DNA from: Corynebacterium falsenii
GTDB lineage: Bacteria; Actinomycetota; Actinomycetes; Mycobacteriales; Mycobacteriaceae
Length of the DNA: 64,000 bases
Reading direction: 5' to 3'
Assembly: GCF_020099275.1 (NCBI RefSeq)
Contig: NZ_CP083646.1
Span: 2,356,001-2,420,000 of the forward strand
The notes below the pieces were generated by a model. That model saw nothing but the letters and a program-made list of their open reading frames with translations. It did no database searches and was not told where the DNA came from. Made by a program: the position numbers and the translations under genes. Of this stretch, positions 35,703-46,254 are shown in pieces; within the stretch, counting starts at the first letter, position 1; every line of letters starts with the position of its first letter.

Positions 35703-36820
35703 TGGCGCCACTTCTCCACATCAACATCGCGTGCATCTGATGGATCGAACGATGCGTTGCGATCCTTATCGATGAGTACAGCACGGACACCTTCGAGGAA
35801 ATTCTCCTGACGGCGGAGCTGATTGCCCACGGCACGCTCATTATCCAGCGCAGTTTCGAGATCCGTTTTCGTGCTACGTCGGAATAGCTCCACGGCAGCC
35901 ACGAGGCTTTCCGGGTTGGCAACGGCGATCGCATCATTCACTTTGTCGAGGAAGGCGCGGAAGTTCTGGGGATCGTCTGGGGCATCTTCCTCGCTGGGCG
36001 ATTCCTTCTGTGCCGCCGCTGTCGCATCTGCCAAGCGATTCTGAATATCGACCCACGAACCGCTCGCAAACGTCTGCTCAATGAACTCGCGGTGGGTTTG
36101 CAGTTCGGACTGGGGGTTGTCGACAAGCTTCGCGAAGTCCTCATCGCTGAGGGCGTGCTTGGACAAAGCGGCGTGAAGCGCGTCCTCGGAACGGCTGTCC
36201 ACCGCGCAGAGATCGTCGAGGAAGGCATGAATATCCTCCACCGCGTGGGTGCCCAGGCCCGTGTAGAGCATGTCAGCGGGGCTGAGACGCCAACCGGTGA
36301 GGCCGATGAATAGTCCCATGACAGGGCTCACATCGAGATGCGTGAGGGTGTAGCTCATGCCAACATCTGGGACGAAGCCAATGGCCATCTCCGGCATGGC
36401 GCCGAGCGTTCGCGGTGTCACGATTCGATGCGAGCCATGGGCCGAGATGCCAAAGCCACCCCCCATGACAACACCTTCCAGCAGAGCCACAAGTGGCTTG
36501 TGGAACTTACCCAACCGCAAGTTCAGGCGATACTCCTCTTCGAAGAAGTCATCTCCTGCTGCGTAGTTGCCGCGAGCGTCTTCCTCCCTGACCCACCGAA
36601 CATCGCCGCCGGCGCAGAAGGCTCGATCCTTACTCGACGTAATGACGATCTGTTGGACGGCATTGTCGTGCTCCCACTTATCGAGGGCATCATCGATGCC
36701 GCGGAGCATCTCAAGATCCAAGGAGTTGAGAGCCTTTGGGCGATCGAGTTCGATCACCCCCGTGGTGCCACGAACGAACGATCGGATGTGGGGCTGGGTA
36801 TTTTCCTGTGCTGCAGACAT
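35690..36820 (-). CDS. 3-hydroxyisobutyryl-CoA hydrolase-like crotonase-fold enzyme
   Basis: 376 residues. Crotonase fold with oxyanion-hole regions AFCAGGDVRWVREE and VMGGGFGISAHGSHRIVTPR; MPEMAIGFVPDVGMSYTLTH has the catalytic Glu and the Asp pattern of HIBCH rather than hydratases. The ~370-residue length and the C-terminal helical extension also match HIBCH (valine degradation) better than the ~260-residue enoyl-CoA hydratases. Single gene, followed on the same strand by nothing but the convergent pnuC end. Confidence 0.85.
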   Translation of the reverse strand: MSAAQENTQPHIRSFVRGTTGVIELDRPKALNSLDLEMLRGIDDALDKWEHDNAVQQIVITSSKDRAFCAGGDVRWVREEDARGNYAAGDDFFEEEYRLNLRLGKFHKPLVALLEGVVMGGGFGISAHGSHRIVTPRTLGAMPEMAIGFVPDVGMSYTLTHLDVSPVMGLFIGLTGWRLSPADMLYTGLGTHAVEDIHAFLDDLCAVDSRSEDALHAALSKHALSDEDFAKLVDNPQSELQTHREFIEQTFASGSWVDIQNRLADATAAAQKESPSEEDAPDDPQNFRAFLDKVNDAIAVANPESLVAAVELFRRSTKTDLETALDNERAVGNQLRRQENFLEGVRAVLIDKDRNASFDPSDARDVDVEKWRQLLS

Positions 36821-36892
36821 AGCTCCATGGTGACACGAATAACACTTTCGTGTGCAAACATTGTGAAGTTTTGCTGCGGCAAGGCCGGTGCT

Positions 36893-37834
36893 TTACTTCT
36901 TGTTCTTGTGGCCCTTGTGCTTGTGATTCTTTTTGGAGCTCTTGCCGGACTTGTTTTCTTTCTTCGCCTTCTTATCCTTCGACGAGTCATCGTCGCTGGA
37001 TTCCTGTGCCTCCTTAACCGCCTGCTTCTCTAGCTTTTCGGCCACATCAGGCACGTAACGGAACTGTGCACGCGGAGGGCGCTCGTAGGTGAACTTCGAA
37101 TCCGGACGATCCGGAATCTTCGGAACCTGCTTCTCCACATACTCCCACGGAATGGTGTTCAGCAGGTGAGAGATCACGTTAATGCGGGAACGCTTCTTGT
37201 CCTCGGACTCCACGGTGTACCAAGGAGCAGACGGGATATCCGTGTGAACGAACATCTCATCCTTGGCGCGAGAGTAATCCTCCCAGCGAGTGATCGACTG
37301 CAGATCCATGGGAGACAACTTCCACTGGCGCAGCGGATCGGACTGACGGGACTTAAAGCGACGAATCTGCTCCTCATCCGACACGGAGAACCAGTACTTG
37401 CGCAGCAGAATGCCATCTTCCACAAGAAGCCGCTCAAAAATCGGGGCCTGGTGCAGGAATCGGCGGTACTCCTGCGTGGTGCAGAATCCCATCACCCGCT
37501 CCACCCCGGCGCGGTTGTACCACGAGCGGTCAAAGATCACGATCTCGCCGGCCGTCGGAAGCTTCTCAATATAGCGCTGGAAATACCACTGGCCCTGCTC
37601 GCGGGAGTTCGGAGCCGGCAAAGCCTCGATGCGGCACACGCGAGGGTTGAGGTACTGGGTGATCCGCTTAATCGCAGAACCCTTGCCCGCCGCGTCACGC
37701 CCCTCCATCACGATGACGATGCGTGCACCGGTCTCCACAACCCACTGCTGCATTTCCACGAGCTCAGCCTGAAGACGCTTCAGCTCTTCCTCGTAGGCTT
37801 TCTTATCCAACTTCGGCAACGACGACTTACTCAT
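36893..37834 (-). CDS. ppk2: Polyphosphate kinase 2
   Basis: 313 residues from ATG 37834 (an ATG 9 nt earlier adds MGT). Walker A GRDAAGKGSAIKRI, catalytic RCxS-type block YFQRYIEKLPTAGEIVIFDR then SWYNRAGVERVMGFCT, and the lid KLSPMDLQSITRWEDYSRAK fit class I PPK2, which makes GTP/ATP from polyphosphate or the reverse. A ~50-residue Lys/Ser/Asp tail (KKAKKENKSGKSSKKNHKHK) is probably a polyP- or nucleic-acid-binding extension. Together with ppx at 6 kb the window encodes both a polyP kinase and phosphatase. Confidence 0.95.
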   Translation of the reverse strand: MSKSSLPKLDKKAYEEELKRLQAELVEMQQWVVETGARIVIVMEGRDAAGKGSAIKRITQYLNPRVCRIEALPAPNSREQGQWYFQRYIEKLPTAGEIVIFDRSWYNRAGVERVMGFCTTQEYRRFLHQAPIFERLLVEDGILLRKYWFSVSDEEQIRRFKSRQSDPLRQWKLSPMDLQSITRWEDYSRAKDEMFVHTDIPSAPWYTVESEDKKRSRINVISHLLNTIPWEYVEKQVPKIPDRPDSKFTYERPPRAQFRYVPDVAEKLEKQAVKEAQESSDDDSSKDKKAKKENKSGKSSKKNHKHKGHKNKK

Positions 37835-38176
37835 TGTTCCCATAGTAGTCGCACCGAACAGGGAAAATTAAACGCAATTGCATTTTTCCAACCCCATTTG
37901 ACCGCCCCGGCAAAGGTCCGGATGAACCAACCTCTCATCATGCATTCAGCGAAGGCAATTCAGCTAGGGGCACAACGAGTCAGTGGGGATAGCAGGCTCA
38001 ACGGCATGGAGTTATCCCCAAGCTGACAACTCCCCTGCTGTTTCCCACAAATGCGAGCAGATACGTTGACGACAGACGCAGCAGTAAGAGCCACCGAGAC
38101 AGCCCGATAGCGGAATCCGGGCAAGGGGAGCACTGGGGTGGCGTCGAGAACGAGAAACCAGGGGAAGGAGGGAACC
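37835..38176. other. Intergenic region (342 nt) with TGGGGATA hairpin
   Basis: TGGGGATA (37984-37991) pairs with TATCCCCA (38013-38020) around a ~21-nt loop. A copy of GTGGCGTCGA lies at 38138-38147, 30 nt before the HNH gene start. No convincing ORF. Confidence 0.6.
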
Positions 38177-39616
38177 ATGACCATCAGCGAAGCGATCCGC
38201 GATCTTGACGAAGCAGCGGAGTCGATCATCGAACATGACTCACACGGGTGGGCTGAGCTCCCCGCATCGCAGCGGACCGCGCTGTACCGCCAGCTGCAGG
38301 AAATCCAACGCAAACTGGCCCTCGCTGACGCGCCATTCTTCCGCGCCCATGAAAAAGACATGCCGCTGAGCAGCCAACGCCAGATCAGCTACCTCAAAAG
38401 AGTCTTCGCCATGCCGCACCGGGAAGCTAAAGCCAGACTAGAGAGCTTCCACCGGCTCGATCACGAACCTGACAACCGCGACGATAATGCTGATCAGGCG
38501 CCCAAACCGGAATACATGCCCCACGTACGAGAGGCAGTGCGGGCCGGCACGCTCGGCTACGATGCCGTGGCCACCGTCGACCGAGCCATCCGAGCACTGC
38601 CGAGCAGTGCCCAAGACCGGGTAACCAGTGAATGCGACGACACCATCGCCGAGATCGCAAAGAGCAACGGCCCAGATGCGATGGGGCAGATCTCGACCTA
38701 CCTCAGAGACCTCGTGGGCGCCGACGACCCCTACACACACGAAGATCGCCAACGAAAGCGATCCTTCACCCTATCCCCACAAGCCGAGGACGGCATGAGC
38801 TCATTCCGCGGACTCGCGACACCCGAGTTCGCCGCGGGACTGCAACGGCTTTTCGCAGATCACGCAAAGCCCGGCGATCTACAAGGAGGAGCAGCCGAGG
38901 GAGATGGGCCAGAGGCATCGAGCGCGGGCGATCCGCTCGCCGATGAAAGGACCCCGGAACAGCGTAGACACGACGCACTCGAGGCGTGCCTGTTCGCTGG
39001 GTTCGCACGGAAGGATTCATCTGCAAAGGACAGAGCTTCTCAGCCGCTGAGGCCACGACGGGGCACAACAACGATCGTGGCGACAGCCCGGCTGGAAGAT
39101 GTGCTGACGCAACGAGGAAAGGCGATCACGGATACGGGAACGCACCTTGACGTAGAAGGTTTGATCGCGCGCACCGATTGCACGGACTTCTATGTTCAGC
39201 TTCTCGATCTGCGGGGAGCGACGCTTTACCTAGGACGCTCCACCCGCCTGGCGAGCATGGAGCAATACCTTGCTCTTGTGGGCGAAGAACTGTTGAGCTC
39301 GGCTCCAGGGTCTTCGGCTATGGCGGCCTACTGCCACATTCACCACGTAGACGGTTGGAAACACGGTGGGGAGACGAACCTCGACAATCTCACCTTCGCC
39401 AGCCCGTACCACCACGGCACAGTGGACGATGACCGAAGCAACCCCAACAGGTGGCACACCGAAAGACCCGGTCCAGGAAGTGACGACCGAGTGCTGTGGA
39501 TCCCACCCGAACACGTTGATCCTGACCGGGTACCTCGGAGCAACAAGCATCCCACCAGTCAGTTATCGGGACGGGCGAGAGCGAGAACTGGTGGGGTTGG
39601 CGGATCGAGTGGTTGA
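38177..39616 (+). CDS. DUF222 / HNH endonuclease domain protein (13E12-repeat type)
   Basis: 479 residues from ATG 38177, GAAGGAGGG upstream. N-terminal helical DUF222 region (~20-330, YMPHVREAVRAGTLGYDAVA) and C-terminal HNH nuclease CHIHHVDGWKHGGETNLDNL with a preceding treble-clef; the usual first metal-pair cysteines are partly absent (AAYCHIHH). Such proteins are abundant, often multi-copy and repeat-associated in mycolata, and may be selfish. No neighbour suggests a role. Confidence 0.85.
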   Translation: MTISEAIRDLDEAAESIIEHDSHGWAELPASQRTALYRQLQEIQRKLALADAPFFRAHEKDMPLSSQRQISYLKRVFAMPHREAKARLESFHRLDHEPDNRDDNADQAPKPEYMPHVREAVRAGTLGYDAVATVDRAIRALPSSAQDRVTSECDDTIAEIAKSNGPDAMGQISTYLRDLVGADDPYTHEDRQRKRSFTLSPQAEDGMSSFRGLATPEFAAGLQRLFADHAKPGDLQGGAAEGDGPEASSAGDPLADERTPEQRRHDALEACLFAGFARKDSSAKDRASQPLRPRRGTTTIVATARLEDVLTQRGKAITDTGTHLDVEGLIARTDCTDFYVQLLDLRGATLYLGRSTRLASMEQYLALVGEELLSSAPGSSAMAAYCHIHHVDGWKHGGETNLDNLTFASPYHHGTVDDDRSNPNRWHTERPGPGSDDRVLWIPPEHVDPDRVPRSNKHPTSQLSGRARARTGGVGGSSG

Positions 39617-39766
39617 AGTGACTGAAGTGGCCGAGGGAGTAGGGGGCAGAGTGGCCGAAGATTGTAGGCACGGTAGGTAAAACCCGTGCCTTTTCGGCAT
39701 GCTCGAATGGAAACTCGAATGTAGACGACGGGGTGTCACTAAGATTATCCCCAGCAAGTGGTTCAG

Positions 39767-41374
39767 CTAGCACTCCGGCACGTTCACAGCCACGTTCGTG
39801 GCCAGACCGCCACCTGCAGTCTCCTTGTACTTATCTGACATGTCGACACCGGTCTGTCGCATGGTCTCAATGACCTCGTCGAGAGTGACATGGTGATCCC
39901 CATCGCCACGCAGGGCCATCTTTGCTGCATTGATCGCCTTACCTGCGCTGATCGCGTTCCTCTCAATGCAGGGAATCTGTACCAACCCACCGATCGGATC
40001 GCATGTGAGGCCGAGCGAGTGCTCCATCGCGATCTCTACGGCATTGGCGACTTGCCGGGGCGAGCCACCAAGAACTTCGGCAAGACCGGCTGCAGCCATG
40101 GACGCTGCCGACCCTACTTCACCCTGGCAACCGACCTCAGCGCCGGAGATGCTGGCGCGCTCCTTGTACAGACTGCCGATGGCGCCCGCAGCGAGAAGGA
40201 AACGGCGATTGACCTCTCGCGGATCGTCCTTGCCCGCAGGGGTGAAGTTCCGTGCATAGAACAACACGGCCGGGAGAATGCCGGCAGCGCCATTCGTCGG
40301 TGCAGTAACAACCCTGCCTCCGGCAGCGTTCTCTTCGTTCACAGCAAGCGCAATGAGGTTGACCCAGTCCTCGGAAAACTCGGCTGTTTGGTGCGGATCC
40401 TCATCCAAGAGTTGGTCGTACCAGCGCTTTGCACGACGGCGCACGTGCAGGGAACCTGGCAGCACCCCGTCGAAGGTCACGCCTCTCTTCGAGCAGTCCT
40501 CCATCGCTTGGGCGATGGCATCGAGATTCTCACTGATCTCGTCATCGGTCCTCAACGACTGCTCGCAGTTTCTCTGAACCTCGGAAATGGCAAGGCCTGC
40601 CCGTTGCGCGAGCTCAATGAGCTGATCGCCTGAGGTAAAGAGCCACGGACCAGATAGGCCATCCAGTGAGGGTTTCTCCTCATCGGTGCGGATGAAGCCA
40701 CCACCGATGGAGTAGTAGGTCTGCTTAAACCCTTTGGCTCCTGGCATTGCCTCGGAATCGTGGTCACGGCGCGGATCTGCTGCGCTGAGATCTTTGCTGC
40801 GGTCTTTGCTGCGGTCTTTGCTGGGATTGTCGGCGTCGACAGGATTCGAGTCCCCCGTTGTGGAGGCGTGGGCGACAAAAGTCACCGCATTTGTGTGGAT
40901 TGTGCGGCGGATTGTTGGTCGCAAGATAATGTCCTCGAATCCACAGACCACTGGACGATTAGGATCCCCCGCGAGGTCAATGCGCCTTGTGTCCCTAATT
41001 TGCTTCAGCCGCATGTCCATGTAGTCGGGATCAACCGTGGCTGGATCGCATCCGTCCAGACCAAGGAGACATGCTCCGAGAGTTCCGTGACCTGACCCTG
41101 TAGCAGCCAAGGAACCGTAGAGAATGATTGAAATGGCAGTTTCCTCGGTTGTTGGAGGAGTGACCACGTCTGCAATCTTGACGTGCGACCCGTCATCGGC
41201 AAGCTGCTTGAGGGATGTGTCGGGGGGCGTTTCGGCCGACGTGGATTCTTCTTGAGCATCCATTACGGCTTTTAGATCGCGGGCGAAGCTCAGCCCCGCA
41301 CGCATGGGACCAACAGTGTGGGATGAGGATGGTCCCACACCAATTTGGAAAAGGTCGAAAACGCTCACTGTCAT
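39767..41374 (-). CDS. sdaA: L-serine dehydratase, single-chain iron-sulfur type
   Basis: 535 residues (ATG/GTG region 41374-41380). N-terminal beta domain [20 protein letters not shown] and C-terminal catalytic alpha domain with cluster cysteines in [20 protein letters not shown] and [20 protein letters not shown]. Converts L-serine to pyruvate and ammonia. Two hydrophilic insertions enlarge the beta domain: a Glu/Ser/Thr-rich one near residues 30-60 and another with [12 protein letters not shown] near 175, the latter from a 12-bp tandem repeat (about 40787-40823). Confidence 0.93.
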   Translation of the reverse strand: MTVSVFDLFQIGVGPSSSHTVGPMRAGLSFARDLKAVMDAQEESTSAETPPDTSLKQLADDGSHVKIADVVTPPTTEETAISIILYGSLAATGSGHGTLGACLLGLDGCDPATVDPDYMDMRLKQIRDTRRIDLAGDPNRPVVCGFEDIILRPTIRRTIHTNAVTFVAHASTTGDSNPVDADNPSKDRSKDRSKDLSAADPRRDHDSEAMPGAKGFKQTYYSIGGGFIRTDEEKPSLDGLSGPWLFTSGDQLIELAQRAGLAISEVQRNCEQSLRTDDEISENLDAIAQAMEDCSKRGVTFDGVLPGSLHVRRRAKRWYDQLLDEDPHQTAEFSEDWVNLIALAVNEENAAGGRVVTAPTNGAAGILPAVLFYARNFTPAGKDDPREVNRRFLLAAGAIGSLYKERASISGAEVGCQGEVGSAASMAAAGLAEVLGGSPRQVANAVEIAMEHSLGLTCDPIGGLVQIPCIERNAISAGKAINAAKMALRGDGDHHVTLDEVIETMRQTGVDMSDKYKETAGGGLATNVAVNVPEC

Positions 41375-41496
41375 GAGCAACAGTGTAATGATTCCCCCGT
41401 GGCGCCGACCGTGGTGTCAGATAAACGCGGGCCCCCGCCCACGCTTCCCATCAGCCCTCCATCACAGGAGAGCACGCACCACAGTGGCTAGGTGGG

Positions 41497-41823
41497 TTAC
41501 TTTTCCACCTTGAACTCCGCCATCTCGTCCCACTCAGTCTTGCCGGGGATCTTGGTGTTGATGATCTGGGGTGTTTCCTGAAGGTACTGAGGGATTTCTT
41601 CGCATGCGCGCTTGAAGTGATCCGACTCCACATGGGCAACGTCTGCATCATCGTGGAAGGATTCCACCAGAATAAACTCAGTGGGCTTCTCCGGGTTGCG
41701 GAACCAGTCGAAGAAAATGTTGCCATTCTCGGCGCGGGTCGCGTCAGTGAACCACGAAACCTTGTCGAGGAAATCGTCTGCGTGCTCGGGAAGTACTTGG
41801 TATTTCACATTGATGAGGATCAT
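41497..41823 (-). CDS. ABM-family monooxygenase (YgiN/quinol-monooxygenase-like)
   Basis: 108 residues. ILINVKYQVLPEHADDFLDK, then NIFFDWFRNPEKPTEFILVE and SFHDDADVAHVESDHFK are the ferredoxin-like ABM fold (dimeric, cofactor-free). Substrate unknown. Lone gene. Confidence 0.82.
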   Translation of the reverse strand: MILINVKYQVLPEHADDFLDKVSWFTDATRAENGNIFFDWFRNPEKPTEFILVESFHDDADVAHVESDHFKRACEEIPQYLQETPQIINTKIPGKTEWDEMAEFKVEK

Positions 41824-41941
41824 GGCCCCAGCTTACCGGCGTATGCCCCAGTGGGTTCGATGGCGTTCAACAGCACTCAAAAGAAATCACCGAACCGCCA
41901 ACTGTGAACTCTCGACCAAACCCCATCGAAATAGTTCGCAT

Positions 41942-43948
41942 CTAACCGTTGTCTACACCGATTTCCTTCTCAGGTCCTTGCCCCTTCATCGCTTCGTCCA
42001 GCTGGTCGACCAGTTGCTGCGATCGCTCGGGGTTGAAGTCCTTGCCACCGATCATGGCCAGCATTCCTTCCAGCACGGCGGAGCCATAGTTGTGGCCGTG
42101 CCCATTCGGCACGTTAGCTGCACGCGGCAGGTCAAGGGTCACCTGCCAGAAAGTCACGAATGGGATCCATCTCATCGATGGAGACCTATCGAATCCTGGG
42201 GGCTCCTTGAGCCAATCTGGTTCATTGAAGATCAATGAGGGAGACCACCACACCACAGGGTCCGATGGGTGCTGGATGAACAGCACGCGCGGGTGCAGCA
42301 ACCCGGTCGGGGAATCCAAGTCCTGTTGCTCGCGCCAGCGCCAGATTTCCTGCGAATTTTCTGCAAAACGGACAATCAATCCACCCGCATACACGGCCGA
42401 TACCTCTGGGCTGCCCGGATCGCGACGATCGACGAGATCCTTCCAGAGCTTATTGCTGTTCGGCGGACCTACCCACAGCGCTCCATCTACGGTGGAAACG
42501 ACGTCCCTCAAGCCCGAGAAGGCACCTGCTCCTGCGGTTGTTCCGAGGGATTCGCCGTAGACATAAAGCTTGGGGCGATTGTCGCGCGGCAGCGTGTTCC
42601 ACCAGTCGGCCACTGTCGAAATAAGGGCCTTTCCGGCATCCTCGACCCGCTGCTGGTCGGCGATGAATTGGATGGCGCTGGGGAGGTAAGAATACTGCGC
42701 CGATGCGATCGCTGAATCGCCGTCGTTGATGAGCTCAAATGCCTGAGCCGCAGTGGGGTTGACCCAGCCGGTTCCGGTGGTGGGAACAACCAACAAGGCC
42801 TTGCGATTTTTCGCACCTGTGCGCTCCAATTCGCGCACCACGCTCTGCGCGCGTTCGATGTCATTGTCACCGTTACGCAGACCCGCATACACACGGATGG
42901 GTTCTTTACTCGGCCGGCCAGTGAGCTCTTCCAGTTCTTTCTTATGCAGCCCCAAGCCCACGAAGCGGGTGCCATAGGCTCCTAGGTCTTCCCACTTGTT
43001 GGGTGAACTCGGACTGCCGGATCGCTCTGGATTCTGCGGTTGAACGAGGTCCTCGCGAATCTCCCTGTCTCGGATGGAGAACACATCTTCAGCTGCACCG
43101 ACGATGGTTCCCGGAACCACCTTGTCAAAGAGCAGAAGGAGAACAACAAGAACGGCACCCCAGGCCAACATAAAACGGGGGATTTTGCCCAGGTGTCGGC
43201 CGATCGTGCTGTTGGCCAACTTATCCACGACCCAGAGTATGGCCTTTCCGAAAGCGATGATCACAGCCCAAATGAACACACCCACCGGCACCACAAGGAG
43301 GAATTCCGCCGTGCTGTAAGTCTCGGCTCCCATCAGATTGGCTAGCTCACGTTGCCACCGAAGGGCGAAGCTCACCCATACGATGAGCCCGATAATGATG
43401 AGTGCCGCTAAGCCGAGTTCAGCTCTGGACCGCCATCGTTCTACCTCTTGATCAGTCAGACCTGCGCGTTTTTCCGTTCTCTTGAACGTCTTGCGCGCCC
43501 GATCCTTCATCTGTGCCAGGGGCTGCTCCACGAGTTCGTAGATCCATACGTCCCAGAACCAGTGAATCACCACACCGATCATGTACAGGGTTCCGGCAGA
43601 GAGTCCTGCTGCGACTCCTTGGAACAGCCAGTCGCGTGGGAGCAATGAGGGGGTGAGGGAGAATGCGAACCCCAGCCCTCCGAGAATGAGGGCACCCGGG
43701 TCGAGTCGCACGAATCGTTTCTGCAGAGTCCGCGTAAACTGCTCCGCTTTTTCGTTATTACGGACGAGAGACGCAAATGGAATCGCAGATCCAATTGGAC
43801 CCGTCTCCCCCGGTTGAGAACTTTTTGTCGCTTGAGTTGCCTGATCAGAAGAACTTTCGCGTGGCTTGTCAACACTGGAAGTTCCACTGGAAGCGCCCGG
43901 ATTCGGTTGAGCCTGTCCTTTAATCTCTGGGGAAGGAGTGTCTTCCAT
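41942..43948 (-). CDS. Membrane alpha/beta-hydrolase (Rv1069c-like)
   Basis: 668 residues from ATG 43948. A hydrophilic N-terminus of ~75 residues, then four to five helices (~85-300) and a C-terminal alpha/beta-hydrolase domain with nucleophile motif YVYGESLGTTAGAGAF (GESLG) and late HPSDPVVWW with the catalytic His and Asp region. The same two-part plan occurs in M. tuberculosis Rv1069c. Substrate unknown; a lipid or envelope ester is plausible. Confidence 0.82.
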   Translation of the reverse strand: MEDTPSPEIKGQAQPNPGASSGTSSVDKPRESSSDQATQATKSSQPGETGPIGSAIPFASLVRNNEKAEQFTRTLQKRFVRLDPGALILGGLGFAFSLTPSLLPRDWLFQGVAAGLSAGTLYMIGVVIHWFWDVWIYELVEQPLAQMKDRARKTFKRTEKRAGLTDQEVERWRSRAELGLAALIIIGLIVWVSFALRWQRELANLMGAETYSTAEFLLVVPVGVFIWAVIIAFGKAILWVVDKLANSTIGRHLGKIPRFMLAWGAVLVVLLLLFDKVVPGTIVGAAEDVFSIRDREIREDLVQPQNPERSGSPSSPNKWEDLGAYGTRFVGLGLHKKELEELTGRPSKEPIRVYAGLRNGDNDIERAQSVVRELERTGAKNRKALLVVPTTGTGWVNPTAAQAFELINDGDSAIASAQYSYLPSAIQFIADQQRVEDAGKALISTVADWWNTLPRDNRPKLYVYGESLGTTAGAGAFSGLRDVVSTVDGALWVGPPNSNKLWKDLVDRRDPGSPEVSAVYAGGLIVRFAENSQEIWRWREQQDLDSPTGLLHPRVLFIQHPSDPVVWWSPSLIFNEPDWLKEPPGFDRSPSMRWIPFVTFWQVTLDLPRAANVPNGHGHNYGSAVLEGMLAMIGGKDFNPERSQQLVDQLDEAMKGQGPEKEIGVDNG

Positions 43949-44312
43949 CAATGTGCCTCACCAAAAACGTTGCTCGAAATCTTCGCTAGTTCACCTAAGC
44001 ATCGGCAAGAAAACGACCTGTAGAAGCCGTTTCGCCCGTGTACTGCTCAATCCTCTCAAGCCTCTTATACCTATTGAGACAAAGATATTGTGAACTCCCC
44101 TGACCGTCACAGACCAAGCGCTGGCGCTCCGGTCTCTGGCATCTCTATAGGGTGCGAAAATATGAATAAAAGGAAACCTACCAGATTTTCTGGTCCCTTT
44201 GCCTATCGTCTCAGCCTCGTACTCCTGTAGGACTCATTCGCAAAGGAGCCGTTCTTTCCGGCGTACTTTCCCCTAGCTCGCTCCCTATCGCACGTCGCCG
44301 CGAGTCCCCTAG
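43949..44312. other. Intergenic region of 364 nt, lower GC
   Basis: Nothing recognised: no ORF with a ribosome binding site, no tRNA, no clear terminator. Presumably holds the promoter of the hydrolase gene and the terminator of the minus-strand ABC-F gene. Confidence 0.5.
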
Positions 44313-46208
44313 CTACCCTTCTAGCATCTCGCCCAACTCTAACCACCGCATTTCTAATTCCTCCCGTTCATCCTGGGTGGTCTTCAGCTGGCTGTCGAGA
44401 TCCCGCAGCTTGTCTGAATCCAACTTGCCCTCTGCAGCTTCGCCTGCTGCTGTCGCCATCTGGTCATTGAGCTTGGCCAGCTTCTTATCGATCTTATCGA
44501 GGCTGCGTTCAACGGATTTCATTTCCTTGTGCAACTCTCGTTCTTGTTGCGAGCTCAACCGCGGAGCAGAGCTCGTCGGCCCCTCTCCTGCGCCCTTCCC
44601 GGTATCTGCATCAGAGCCTGCCTGGCCGTCGCCACCCCGGCTGTGTCCCAGCTCCAAGACGTTGTCGTTACGCCCCTCAGCACGCTCCTGCTTCTTGCGA
44701 ATCTCCAGGTATTGTTCAATCCCTCCGGGGAGATTCGTCAGTTTACCGTCGCCGAATAACGCCCATGTGCTGTCACAGATGCGTTCGATGAGGTACCTGT
44801 CGTGGGAAATGACAACGAGGGTGCCCGGCCAGCTATCCAGCAGGCTTTCGAGTTCCTGAAGCGTATCAATGTCGAGGTCGTTCGTCGGCTCGTCGAGTAG
44901 CAGCACGTTGGGTTCAGCCATGAGCACGCGGGTGAGCTGCAAGCGTCGCCGCTCGCCACCGGACAAGTCACCCACCGGTGTCCGCTGCCTCTTCGCGGAG
45001 AATCCCAGCCGCTCGGCCAGTTGCGATGCCGACATTTCCTTGTCGCCGAAGGTCACGTATGTCGCCACGTCTTCGACCGCGCCGATGAGCCTGCGAGTCG
45101 GGTCAAGGTCGTCGAGTTCTTGGCGCAGCCATCCCAGACGGACTGTCTTGCCTTCCTTGCGCACCCCGGATTCCAGATCCAGTTCCCCGGCCAGCGCGCG
45201 GAGGAGCGTCGTTTTGCCGGAGCCGTTAACTCCGACCAGGCCGATGCGCTCGCCCGGCCCCAGCCGCCAGGTCAGATCGTCTACCAGCACTCGCCCGTCG
45301 GGTGTCGTGATGGTGGCGTTTTCTAGGTCGATGACTTTCTTGCCCTGGCGGCGCGCGGAGAATTGCATGAGTTCCACCGAATCGCGCACGGGAGGTACAT
45401 CCGAAATGAGGGCCTCGGCTGCTTCGATCCGGTAGCGCGGCTTCGAGGTCCGGGCCGGCGCTCCGCGGCGGAGCCAGGCCAGTTCTTTGCGCGCTAGGTT
45501 TTGGCGCCGCTGTTCGGCGGCGTCAGCTTGCCGGGCTCGTTCTGCCCGGGCGAAGGTCCAGTCGTTGTATCCGCCTTCGTACACGTCCACGGCGCCGTCG
45601 TGGACTTCCCAGGTGTGGTTGGCCACGGTGTCGAGGAACCAGCGGTCGTGGGTCACGATCACGAGTGCGCAGTTGCGGCCCAGCAGGTGTTCGGCGAGCC
45701 ATTGCACGCCTTCCACGTCGAGGTGGTTGGTCGGCTCGTCGAGGATGAGCAGGTCGAGGTCTTGCACGAGCGCTGCTGCGAGGCCGGTCCTGCGCCGCTC
45801 GCCACCGCTGAGGTCGCGGACCGGGGTGTCGAGACCTAGGTCAGTGATCCCCAGACCGTTGAGGACTGCGCGCACCTTTGAGTTTGATGCCCATTCGTAC
45901 ACCTCCATGTCGAGCGGTCGCAGCACCGCGTCGCCCACGGTCACGCCTGCTTCCTCGGGGTCGGTGAGGGCTTCCCGCAGTACATCCTGGGTGACCATCG
46001 CCATGCGCAGGTCATTGTTGTGGCTGATCCGGCCACTATCGGGCGTATCAACTCCGCTGAGGATGTTGAGCAGGGTCGATTTTCCTCCGCCGTTGAGCCC
46101 CACCACGCCCACGCGATCGCCGGTGTTGATGCCGAGGCTCACGCCGTCCAGCAGCGTTTTCAGCCCGTACGATTTCGTGACGTTTTCCAGGTTAATGAGG
46201 TTGCTCAA
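44313..46208 (-). CDS. ABC-F ATPase (Uup/Ettα-like translation factor)
   Basis: 631 residues: two ABC domains joined by a linker and no membrane part. Walker A GLNGGGKSTLL and GVNGSGKTTLL; signatures LSGGERRRTGLAAAL and LSGGERRRLQLTRVL; Walker B LLILDEPTNHLD and VLLLDEPTNDLD. C-terminal coiled coil (SSQQERELHKEMKSVERSLD) as in Uup. ABC-F proteins act on stalled ribosomes. Follows ispE, matching the corynebacterial ksgA-ispE-uup order. Confidence 0.92.
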   Translation of the reverse strand: MSNLINLENVTKSYGLKTLLDGVSLGINTGDRVGVVGLNGGGKSTLLNILSGVDTPDSGRISHNNDLRMAMVTQDVLREALTDPEEAGVTVGDAVLRPLDMEVYEWASNSKVRAVLNGLGITDLGLDTPVRDLSGGERRRTGLAAALVQDLDLLILDEPTNHLDVEGVQWLAEHLLGRNCALVIVTHDRWFLDTVANHTWEVHDGAVDVYEGGYNDWTFARAERARQADAAEQRRQNLARKELAWLRRGAPARTSKPRYRIEAAEALISDVPPVRDSVELMQFSARRQGKKVIDLENATITTPDGRVLVDDLTWRLGPGERIGLVGVNGSGKTTLLRALAGELDLESGVRKEGKTVRLGWLRQELDDLDPTRRLIGAVEDVATYVTFGDKEMSASQLAERLGFSAKRQRTPVGDLSGGERRRLQLTRVLMAEPNVLLLDEPTNDLDIDTLQELESLLDSWPGTLVVISHDRYLIERICDSTWALFGDGKLTNLPGGIEQYLEIRKKQERAEGRNDNVLELGHSRGGDGQAGSDADTGKGAGEGPTSSAPRLSSQQERELHKEMKSVERSLDKIDKKLAKLNDQMATAAGEAAEGKLDSDKLRDLDSQLKTTQDEREELEMRWLELGEMLEG

Positions 46209-46254
46209 TCTCGTGTCCTTGTATGTTTGCGGCCGGTTGTCGTTATGGGTCTTC

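Noticed and set aside
37984..38020. DnaA boxes / replication origin
   Set aside because: TTATCCCCA differs from TTATCCACA, is a single hairpin, and there is no dnaA, dnaN or AT-rich unwinding region.
38177..39616. Homing endonuclease or defence nuclease
   Set aside because: DUF222/HNH proteins are common single genes in mycolata; no intron, intein, methyltransferase or defence genes adjoin it.
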